DNA of 5,558 bases, taken from the NCBI GenBank assembly GCA_938005655.1, contig CALLNA010000090.1, forward strand, positions 1 through 5,558, given 5' to 3'. The notes under the pieces are model-generated. The model made no database searches and was not told where the DNA came from. It was given only the letters and a program-made list of their open reading frames with translations. This DNA comes from an uncultured Novosphingobium sp. GTDB taxonomy: Bacteria; Pseudomonadota; Alphaproteobacteria; Sphingomonadales; Sphingomonadaceae. Positions within the stretch are counted from its first letter, which is position 1. The number at the start of each line of letters is the position of its first letter. The translations under genes and the position numbers were made by a program. Of this stretch, positions 1 to 4,742 are shown in pieces.

Positions 1-423
1 GATGTCGCAGCCGTTGCGCTCGGCCGAGAGCGCGTGGCGGACCGCGGTGCACTTGTGGAGGATGGTGATCCCGTGCGGCTTCATCATCGCCCACAGCTCG
101 CGCACCTCGGCGATGCCGGCGGTCTCGACGATCTTGATCCCGGCGTCGATCACCGCCTGGGCATAGCCCTTGTAGTCGAGCGGGGTGACGGCGGGCAGGA
201 CCGTGACGTTCACCGCGAAGGGCTTGGAGGTCATCGACCGGCAGCGCTCGATCTCGTCGCGCAGGGCGGCGGGGCTCGGCTGGGTCAGGGCGGTGATCGT
301 GCCGAGGCCGCCGGCGTTGGACACCGCGCTCGCCAGCTCCGCATAGCCGACGTTCTGCATCCCGCCCTGGACGATCGGGCGCTCGATGCCGAGCATTTCG
401 GTGATGCGGGTCTTGATGGCCAT
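1..423 (-). CDS. Nitronate monooxygenase / 2-nitropropane dioxygenase-family flavoprotein, N-terminal part (cut by window edge)
   Basis: The reading frame is open from ATG at 423 down to base 1, giving 141 residues of a protein that continues outside the window. The start MAIKTRITEMLGIERPIVQ, then QGGMQ (19-23), the NAGGLGT strand-loop (36-42), PFAVNV (68-73) and the HKCTAVRHA segment (123-131) are typical of the FMN-binding TIM barrel of the nitronate monooxygenase family, whose members are usually about 320-360 aa. The GHPG-type segment that normally carries the catalytic histidine lies beyond the edge. Family members oxidise alkyl nitronates, but many annotated this way act instead as flavin-dependent enoyl or ketone reductases in catabolic pathways, so the substrate is open. 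A purine-rich GGGGGAA lies about seven bases ahead of the ATG and supports this start. The gene is transcribed divergently from the flavin reductase and may share control with it. The family call is firm; the reaction is not. Confidence 0.88.
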   Translation of the reverse strand, partial: MAIKTRITEMLGIERPIVQGGMQNVGYAELASAVSNAGGLGTITALTQPSPAALRDEIERCRSMTSKPFAVNVTVLPAVTPLDYKGYAQAVIDAGIKIVETAGIAEVRELWAMMKPHGITILHKCTAVRHALSAERNGCDI

Positions 424-467
424 GTAGAGTTCCCCCGTAGGATTCGCGTGGGAGCCCGATAACCAGA

Positions 468-487
468 GGATTGCGATAAGCCAATCC
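468..487. promoter_or_regulatory. Candidate operator palindrome GGATTG-N8-CAATCC
   Basis: The arms 468-473 and 482-487 are perfect inverted repeats around an 8-bp A/T-containing spacer (CGATAAGC). The site sits between, and partly overlaps, the -35 and -10 candidates of the leftward promoter, where a dimeric repressor would block RNA polymerase. No regulator gene is in the window, so the protein that would bind is unknown. A 6-bp arm pair can arise by chance in a 170-bp region. Confidence 0.35.
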
Positions 488-580
488 ATCCTTCATGCGC
501 CGGGGGGAACGGCCGCTTGCTTGATGCCGACCTTGTGCCGAAGCCGGGCTTGCGCCTATCGGGGCGAACGATGTTTCGTA

Positions 581-587
581 AGGGAGG
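581..587 (+). promoter_or_regulatory. Shine-Dalgarno AGGGAGG that decides the flavin reductase start
   Basis: AGGGAGG is a strong ribosome-binding match. It abuts the ATG at 588 with no spacing, which makes that ATG a poor start. It lies nine bases ahead of the in-frame GTG at 597, a good distance. A third in-frame start, ATG at 606, would be 18 bases away. Confidence 0.7.
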
Positions 588-596
588 ATGCGGCGC

Positions 597-1091
597 GTGA
601 GCGAGATGGTGATCGAAGCGGCGACGTTCCGCCAGGTGCTCGGCTATTACCCCACCGGAGTCAGCGCGATCACCGCGATGGGGGTCGACGGCGCGCCGAT
701 CGGTATGGTGGTCGGCACCTTCACCTCGGTCTCGCTCGATCCGCCGCTGGTCGGGTTCCTGCCCGACAAGGGCTCCTCCACTTGGCCCCGGATCGAGGCG
801 GCCGGACGCTTCTGCGTCAACGTCCTCGCCAGCGATCAGGGCGACGTCTGCCGGCAGCTCGCCGGCAAGGGGCCGGACAAGTTCGCCGAGGTCGAATATA
901 CCGTTTCCGACCACAACCTGCCGGTCGTGACCGACGCCCTCGCCACGATCGAATGCGCGCTCCATTCGGTGACGGACGCGGGCGACCACTATTTCGTGCT
1001 CGGCCGGGTGCTGCGGCTCGAAGCGACGCGCGACGCCGATCCGATGCTGTTCTTCCGCGGCCGCTACGGCGGTTTCGCCGGGCTGGAATGA
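597..1091 (+). CDS. Flavin reductase-like domain protein (short-chain NAD(P)H:flavin oxidoreductase)
   Basis: This 164-aa protein has the flavin reductase-like split-barrel fold. Visible marks are FRQVLGYYPTGVSAIT (11-26), the GTFTSVSLDPPLVGF stretch (40-54), which contacts the flavin in this family, RFCVNVLASDQ (71-81), and GDHYFVLGRV (129-138). The length matches the family norm of roughly 160-190 aa. Relatives transfer electrons from NAD(P)H to free FMN or FAD, supplying reduced flavin to a separate monooxygenase. No such monooxygenase is in the window, so the partner must lie elsewhere. I chose GTG 597 over ATG 588 because of the ribosome-binding site spacing; it also leaves a start like that of relatives (MSEMVIEAATF). 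The gene is first in a rightward run, 80 bp ahead of the first SDR, and is cytoplasmic. Family call strong; specific partner unknown. Confidence 0.9.
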   Translation: MSEMVIEAATFRQVLGYYPTGVSAITAMGVDGAPIGMVVGTFTSVSLDPPLVGFLPDKGSSTWPRIEAAGRFCVNVLASDQGDVCRQLAGKGPDKFAEVEYTVSDHNLPVVTDALATIECALHSVTDAGDHYFVLGRVLRLEATRDADPMLFFRGRYGGFAGLE

Positions 1092-1171
1092 GGCGCCGAC
1101 CAAGCAGCGCTTGACCTCGATCGGCCGATGCTGTTCAGGCGTTCAGCAATTTACTCGACGGGAGATTCCTG
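1092..1171 (+). other. Intergenic gap with tandem GTTCAG repeat and possible -35
   Basis: This 80-base gap between the flavin reductase and SDR1 contains GTTCAGGC GTTCAGCA (1133-1148), two GTTCAG hexamers eight bases apart. It also has a TTGACC hexamer (1111-1116) that would suit a -35 element, but no convincing -10 stands 16-18 bases downstream. GGGAG (1160-1164) is the SDR1 ribosome-binding site. I see no terminator hairpin, so read-through from the flavin reductase is plausible; a secondary internal promoter cannot be excluded. Confidence 0.3.
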
Positions 1172-1942
1172 ATGGCGAAAAGAAACTTGAACGGCCGCGT
1201 CGCGGTCATCACCGGCGCGGGCTCGGGCATGGGCCGCTCGATGGCGATCCGCCTGGCCGAGGACGAGGCCGCGATCGCGGTCTGGGACATCAACGGCGAC
1301 GGCGCGGCCGAGACGGTCAAGACGATCACCGAGGCGGGCGGCAAGGCGATCGCGATCACGGTCGACTGCTCGGACAAGGCCGCGATCAAGGCCGCCGCCG
1401 ACCAGACCCGCAAGGAACTCGGCCCGATCACGATCCTGATCAACAACGCCGGCATCGCGCCCTTCGTGAAGTTCCTCGACACCGACACGGACACGCTCGA
1501 CAAGGTCCTGCACATCAACCTACGCGGGCCGTTCCTGGTCACGCAGGAGGTCGTGCCCGACATGATCGCGGCCAAGTGGGGCCGGATCATCAACATCACC
1601 TCCTCCTCGACCCAGACCGGCTCGCCGATGCAGTCGGCCTATGTCGCCTCCAAGGGCGGCCTGCTCGGCTTCACCAAGGCCCTCGCGCTGGAGCTGGGCG
1701 GCACCGGCATCACCGCCAACATGATCCCGCCGGGCTCGATCGACACCCCGATGCTGCGCGGCGCGGACATCATGCAGCAGGAGGGCGCGATCGACGCCTA
1801 TGGCGCGGCCCTGCCGGTCAAGCGCATCGGCACCGGCGAGGACATCGCGGGCGCGGCGGCCTACCTCGCTTCGGAGGAGGCGAGCTACATCACCGGCCAG
1901 ACCATCAGCGTCTGCGGCGGCCGCTACATGGGCTCGGCCTGA
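1172..1942 (+). CDS. Classical short-chain dehydrogenase/reductase, paralogue 1 (NAD-type)
   Basis: This 256-aa classical SDR has a single Rossmann domain. TGAGSGMG (14-21) is the TGxxxGxG dinucleotide-binding loop. Asp39 at the end of strand 2 (AVWDIN) points to NAD(H) rather than NADP(H). NNAG is at 91-94. The catalytic tetrad is Asn116, Ser144, Tyr157 and Lys161 (YVASK), with the usual 13-residue Ser-Tyr spacing. PPG (186-188) follows strand 6. It should interconvert a secondary alcohol and a ketone; the substrate is not readable. The start has GGGAG seven bases upstream. It is roughly two-thirds identical by eye to the next gene. It differs mainly in the segment before the active Tyr (STQTGSPMQSAY) and in a substrate-lid region about five residues longer (near 197-217). 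It probably shares a transcript with the flavin reductase and SDR2. The family is certain; naming it 3-oxoacyl reductase or glucose dehydrogenase would be over-annotation. Confidence 0.95.
   Translation: MAKRNLNGRVAVITGAGSGMGRSMAIRLAEDEAAIAVWDINGDGAAETVKTITEAGGKAIAITVDCSDKAAIKAAADQTRKELGPITILINNAGIAPFVKFLDTDTDTLDKVLHINLRGPFLVTQEVVPDMIAAKWGRIINITSSSTQTGSPMQSAYVASKGGLLGFTKALALELGGTGITANMIPPGSIDTPMLRGADIMQQEGAIDAYGAALPVKRIGTGEDIAGAAAYLASEEASYITGQTISVCGGRYMGSA
1337..1395 (+). repeat. Near-identical block shared by the two SDR genes (copy 1)
   Basis: This 59-base block matches 2188-2246 with one mismatch (1360 G against 2211 C). It encodes GGKAIAITVDCSDKAAIKAA in both proteins. Its nucleotide identity is clearly higher than that of the surrounding gene, where silent differences are frequent. 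That fits a tandem duplication, perhaps with local gene conversion. Confidence 0.7.
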
Positions 1943-1952
1943 GCTGACGGCG

Positions 1953-1975
1953 GGACGGGGCGCCTTGCCCCGGCC
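1953..1975 (+). terminator. GC-rich hairpin between SDR1 and SDR2 (attenuator or processing site candidate)
   Basis: CGGGGC (1956-1961) pairs with GCCCCG (1967-1972) around a 5-base GCCTT loop. The stem extends by two G-C pairs (1953-1954 with 1974-1975) after one A-G mismatch. There is no immediate U-tract; only TTTT at 1983-1986, eight bases later. A full terminator is therefore unlikely. The stem could stabilise or partly attenuate the mRNA between the two paralogues. Confidence 0.35.
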
Positions 1976-2025
1976 GCCACCCTTTTCCATCGAGACGCGC
2001 CGCGCGGCGGCTTCGGGAGCAAGAC

Positions 2026-2778
2026 ATGACCAGATCGCTGAACGGCAAAGTCGCCATCGTCACCGGCGCCGGCTCGGGCATCGGCCGCGGGGTCGCCCTG
2101 CGGCTCGCCGAGGACCACGCGGCGATTTCGGTGTGGGACCTCAACGGCGAGGGCGCGGCCGAGACCGTGCGGCAGATCGAAGCCGCCGGCGGCAAGGCGA
2201 TCGCGATCACCGTCGACTGCTCGGACAAGGCCGCGATCAAGGCCGCGGCGGACGAGACCCGGGCGAAGCTCGGCCCGATCGCGATCCTCGTCAACAATGC
2301 CGGGATCTCGCCCTACAAGCCGTTCTTCGACCTCGACGACGACCTGTTCGACAAGACCATCGCAGTGAACCTGCGCGGCCCCTACCTGATCACCAAGGAA
2401 GTCCTGCCCGAGATGGTCGCGGCCGGCTGGGGCCGGGTGATCAACATCACCTCGTCGTCGGTGCAGTCGGGCGCAGTCGACCTCGTCCACTATGTCTCCT
2501 CGAAGGGCGGCCTGATGGGCATGACCAAGGCCCTGGCGCTGGAGTTCGCGGCGAGCGGCGTGACCTTCAACATCGTGCCCCCGGGCGTGATCGACACGCC
2601 CATGCTGCGCGGTGCCCCGATCGACGCCGAGGCCTTTGCCAAGACCCTGCCGATGAAGCGCATGGGCACCCCGGCCGACATCGCCGCGGCGGTCGCCTAC
2701 CTCGCCTCGGAGGAAGCCGGCTACATCACCGGCCAGACGATCAGCACCAACGGCGGCCGCTACATGGGCTCGCACTGA
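2026..2778 (+). CDS. Classical short-chain dehydrogenase/reductase, paralogue 2 (NAD-type)
   Basis: This 250-aa classical SDR is a tandem paralogue of the gene before it. TGAGSGIG (13-20) binds the dinucleotide and Asp38 (SVWDLN) again favours NAD(H). NNAG is at 90-93, the catalytic residues are Asn115, Ser143, Tyr156 and Lys160 (YVSSK), and PPG follows strand 6. Both proteins end with the same GGRYMGS followed by a single residue (Ala in SDR1, His here). The segment before the catalytic Tyr (SVQSGAVDLVHY) and the lid after DTPMLRGA differ from SDR1, so the pair may act on different substrates, stereoisomers or successive steps. GGGAG (2015-2019), six bases from the ATG, supports the start. 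The stop is one base from the hydrolase start, so those two genes are translationally linked. Family certain; substrate unknown. Confidence 0.95.
   Translation: MTRSLNGKVAIVTGAGSGIGRGVALRLAEDHAAISVWDLNGEGAAETVRQIEAAGGKAIAITVDCSDKAAIKAAADETRAKLGPIAILVNNAGISPYKPFFDLDDDLFDKTIAVNLRGPYLITKEVLPEMVAAGWGRVINITSSSVQSGAVDLVHYVSSKGGLMGMTKALALEFAASGVTFNIVPPGVIDTPMLRGAPIDAEAFAKTLPMKRMGTPADIAAAVAYLASEEAGYITGQTISTNGGRYMGSH
2188..2246 (+). repeat. Near-identical block shared by the two SDR genes (copy 2)
   Basis: This is the partner of 1337-1395, offset by 851 bases, with a single synonymous mismatch. It covers the segment after strand 3 and the following helix of the Rossmann fold, away from the substrate-determining lid. 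Confidence 0.7.
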
Positions 2779-2779
2779 G

Positions 2780-3568
2780 ATGCGGCAAGGCGCCTTCACC
2801 GTCTCGGTCGAGGGCGCCACGCTGTCGGGCGAGGTCAGCGGCGAGGGAACGCCGTTGGTCCTCGTCCACGGCATGGCGGGCGACCGCCACGAGTGGGATC
2901 GCCTGCTGACCGCCCTGCCCTCCGGCCGCGCCACGCTGCGCTACGACCTGCGCGGCTTCGGCCAGTCCGAGGCGCGGGAAGGAGCGGCATTCTCCCACGC
3001 CGATGACCTGCTGGCCCTGCTCGACGCGCAGGGGATCGCGCGCGCGCCGCTCCTCGGCCTGTCGATGGGCGGCGGCGTGGCGCTCAACTTCGCGCTGGAC
3101 CATCCGGAGCGGGTCAGCCGCCTGATCCTGGTCAGCCCGGCGATGGTCGGCTGGGAATGGTCGGACGAGTGGAAAGCCCTGTGGCGCGAAGTCGCCGCTC
3201 CCGCGCGCGAGGGAAACCTGGCCCTCGCGCGCGACCGCTGGTTCGCGCATCCGATGTTCGCCGCCCTGCGCCGCGATCCGGCCGCCGCGGAGGACCTGCG
3301 CCGCGGGATCGAAGCCTATCATGGCCGGCAGTGGATTCGCGACTGGCAGCGCGACGAGCTGCCCGATGTCGACCGGCTCCACACACTCGCCATGCCCTGC
3401 CTGCTGCTGACCGGCACGCTCGACGTGCCGGACATCCGCCTGATCGCCGACGTGATCGAGGGAGCGGCACCCGATGCCCGCCGGATCGACTTCGCCGACG
3501 CCGGACACATGCTGCACCTCGAACGCACGGACGAGGTGGCCCGCGCGGTCGAGGCGTTTCTGGGCTAG
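2780..3568 (+). CDS. Alpha/beta-fold hydrolase
   Basis: This 262-aa protein is a typical single-domain alpha/beta hydrolase. LVHGMAG (28-34) gives the HG oxyanion-hole turn. YDLRGFGQS (55-63) is the conserved strand 4 loop. The nucleophile is Ser95 in the GLSMGG elbow (93-98), the acid is most likely Asp215 in TGTLDVPD (211-218), and the base is His243 in DAGHMLHLE (240-248). The cap region (about 121-200) is rich in Trp and charged residues and would set specificity. Relatives hydrolyse esters, lactones or C-C bonds of ring-cleavage products; the sequence alone does not choose. There is no signal peptide, so it is cytoplasmic. No clear Shine-Dalgarno precedes the ATG, which lies one base after the SDR2 stop, so reinitiation by the same ribosome is likely. 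It is the last gene of the rightward run and ends 10 bp from the convergent DUF gene. Confidence 0.93.
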   Translation: MRQGAFTVSVEGATLSGEVSGEGTPLVLVHGMAGDRHEWDRLLTALPSGRATLRYDLRGFGQSEAREGAAFSHADDLLALLDAQGIARAPLLGLSMGGGVALNFALDHPERVSRLILVSPAMVGWEWSDEWKALWREVAAPAREGNLALARDRWFAHPMFAALRRDPAAAEDLRRGIEAYHGRQWIRDWQRDELPDVDRLHTLAMPCLLLTGTLDVPDIRLIADVIEGAAPDARRIDFADAGHMLHLERTDEVARAVEAFLG

Positions 3569-3588
3569 GCCGAGGCTCCTAAAGCGCC
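3553..3588. terminator. Possible bidirectional hairpin at the convergent gene junction
   Basis: GGCGTTT (3553-3559) can pair with AAAGCGCC (3581-3588) with one bulged base. An inner GGGCT/GGCTCC stem with two wobble pairs closes over an AGGCCGA loop. The structure spans both stop codons (3566-3568 plus strand, 3579-3581 minus strand). There is no good U-tract on either strand. It is the only stem-forming sequence I see at a junction where two transcripts meet, so a terminator role is plausible but weakly supported. Confidence 0.25.
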
Positions 3589-4625
3589 ACCACCGTGTTC
3601 TCGACCAGCGAGGACCGCTCGATCATCCCGTAGGCGGTCTGGCCGTCCCAGGTGTATTTCGCGCCGCCCTGCTGGAGCGTCAGGCCCATCGTGTCGGGAT
3701 TGCCGACGCGGATCGTGGTCAGCTCGCTGACGCCGTCGATCCGGGTCACGCCCAGTTCCGATTCCAGCTCCAGCGAGAGGTCGTCGCCGCGGACCTTGAG
3801 GTTGCGCAGGAACGGAATCTTGCGCGCGCGGGCCGGATACCACTGGCCGTCCTGATAGACGTAGCCTTCGTTGTAGGTCTCGTTCGGGTCTTCGCCCGGC
3901 AGCGGTGGATAGGCGATATAGCCGAAGCCGCGGCCGTCCGGAAAGATCGCGGACTGCCAGCAATGGCCGCGGAAGGCGCCCATCGGGCGGACGCTCTGGC
4001 GATGGACGCGCAGGCCCCGGCCCTTGAGTGGCCGCCGCTCGCCCTCCAGCTCGAACCAGCCCTCGCCGAGGCAGAGCTGCTCCTTGCGGAAGCCGTAGCC
4101 CATCAGGCCGGCGTCGATCCGCTCCTGCTCGCTCATCGTCGCGAGCTTCTCAGGCGTGTTGTCCTGCACCCAGGCTGGCGCGGCCATCTCGATCGCGATC
4201 TCGAACTTCAGGCGGGCGCGCTTGCCGGTGTCGAACTTCTCGCGGATCATCAGCTCGGTCGTGCTGTCGGTCGCCTCGCCGTCATAGCTGACCACCCATT
4301 TGCGGAACGGCTCGACCACGCGGAAGGCGAGGTTGTCGACCTGGAGCACCGAGGGCTTGCCGTCGGGGCCGATCGCCGGCCTGGTCTCCCCGCGCCGGCT
4401 CTCGCGCAGGACGCGGCCGTCGGCGAAGGCCACGTTGGCGTCATAGCGATGGGTGTCCCAGACCGCGCCCTGCGCCTCGATGCCCACGCGCGGGAAGCCG
4501 ATCTCGCCGCTGTCGTCATAGAACCACAGCGAGGCGCTTTCGCGCATCTCGGGGTCCTCGGGCTTCTCGGTCAGCATGTAGTCGTACTGCGGCCCGAGAC
4601 CGCCGGCCCAATCCATCTCCGCCAT
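3579..4625 (-). CDS. Uncharacterised protein, probably DUF7065/DUF7064 (AttH/CrtC lipocalin-like) family
   Basis: This complete 348-aa protein has no signal peptide and no membrane segment. It is rich in aromatic and charged residues and in alternating strand-like stretches, suggesting a mostly beta structure. Notable segments are ESASLWFYDDSGEIGFPRVG (about 29-48), KWVVSYDGEATDSTTEL (near 109-125), and GLRVHRQSVRPMGAFRGHCW with the following FPDGRGFGYIAY (about 203-238). The overall pattern recalls sphingomonad proteins annotated DUF7065 plus DUF7064 and, more distantly, the lipocalin-like AttH and CrtC hydratases, whose active region also has a conserved polar run before a W and a DGR turn. 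This link is from memory of the pattern, not from a search. GGAG six bases ahead of the ATG at 4625 supports the start; Met4 is an alternative. It follows the TonB receptor on the same strand after 117 bp, so it may bind or modify the imported compound. Function unknown. Confidence 0.85.
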   Translation of the reverse strand: MAEMDWAGGLGPQYDYMLTEKPEDPEMRESASLWFYDDSGEIGFPRVGIEAQGAVWDTHRYDANVAFADGRVLRESRRGETRPAIGPDGKPSVLQVDNLAFRVVEPFRKWVVSYDGEATDSTTELMIREKFDTGKRARLKFEIAIEMAAPAWVQDNTPEKLATMSEQERIDAGLMGYGFRKEQLCLGEGWFELEGERRPLKGRGLRVHRQSVRPMGAFRGHCWQSAIFPDGRGFGYIAYPPLPGEDPNETYNEGYVYQDGQWYPARARKIPFLRNLKVRGDDLSLELESELGVTRIDGVSELTTIRVGNPDTMGLTLQQGGAKYTWDGQTAYGMIERSSLVENTVVAL

Positions 4626-4662
4626 CGCCTGCTCCGTTATTCTGATCGTTCATCAAAGGCCG

Positions 4663-4681
4663 CGCGAGAATGGTCCTCGCG
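4663..4681. promoter_or_regulatory. Inverted repeat CGCGAG-N7-CTCGCG upstream of the DUF gene
   Basis: Perfect 6-bp arms (4663-4668 and 4676-4681) flank a 7-base AATGGTC spacer, 38-56 bases above the DUF gene ATG. The position suits either an operator or a leader hairpin. No regulator is visible nearby. In DNA this rich in G and C, short CG-rich palindromes are common, so the assignment is tentative. Confidence 0.35.
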
Positions 4682-4697
4682 TAGCCCCAGGCAAGCC

Positions 4698-4740
4698 GGC
4701 ATCGCCGCCGGAGGGCAAGATAGCCCCCCGGCGATATGCC
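4698..4740 (-). terminator. Terminator-like hairpin after the TonB receptor
   Basis: On the minus strand GGCAT-AT-CGCCG pairs with CGGCGATGCC (two-base bulge). An inner GGGGGC/GCCCTC stem with one G-U pair closes a TATCTT loop. The hairpin begins three bases past the receptor stop codon. It is long and stable but lacks a U-tract, so it may be a 3'-end stabiliser or a factor-dependent stop rather than a classical intrinsic terminator. Confidence 0.45.
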
Positions 4741-4742
4741 GG

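Larger units (their letters stand above)
424..596. promoter_or_regulatory. Divergent intergenic region with mirrored weak promoter candidates
   Basis: This is the only divergent gap in the window, so promoters for both flanking genes are expected here. Leftward, TTGGCT (minus strand of 479-484) and TATCGG (minus strand of 456-461) are separated by exactly 17 bases and lie about 33 bases above the ATG at 423. Rightward, TTGTGC (533-538) is followed after 18 bases by TATCGG (557-562), about 35 bases above the GTG at 597. Both pairs keep only TTG and TAT of the sigma-70 consensus, so each alone is weak. The shared TATCGGG and the mirrored geometry are what make them worth noting. Promoter positions are inferred. 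Confidence 0.35.
4626..4742 (-). other. Intergenic region between TonB receptor and DUF gene
   Basis: This 117-base gap is read on the minus strand. It starts with a long imperfect hairpin just after the receptor stop, followed by an inverted repeat CGCGAG-N7-CTCGCG and then the DUF gene's ribosome-binding site (GGAG). A minus-strand TTGCCT just downstream of the first hairpin could be a -35, but I see no matching -10. A separately regulated DUF gene is possible but not proven. Confidence 0.4.

Noticed and set aside
285..1103. Long minus-strand open frame opposite the flavin reductase and the divergent gap
   Set aside because: It is antisense to well-recognised genes, has low-complexity Arg/Gly/Pro/Ala-rich composition, and matches no family. 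High-GC DNA routinely gives such frames.
521..1114. Plus-strand frame overlapping the flavin reductase
   Set aside because: It is a shifted frame of the flavin reductase gene, Arg-rich with no family motifs.
1999..2008. Perfect 10-bp palindrome GCCGCGCGGC ahead of SDR2
   Set aside because: All-G/C palindromes of this length are expected by chance at this base composition, and nothing else supports a role.
1924..2934. 336-aa minus-strand frame opposite SDR2
   Set aside because: It is antisense to a gene with full SDR motifs; its His/Arg/Asp/Val-rich composition is the usual shadow of GC-rich coding DNA.
2741..3517. 258-aa minus-strand frame opposite the hydrolase
   Set aside because: It is antisense to a hydrolase with an intact catalytic triad and shows no recognisable domain.
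4643..4655. TGAT-N5-ATCA repeat near the DUF gene start
   Set aside because: Arms of four bases are too short to call an operator without comparative data.
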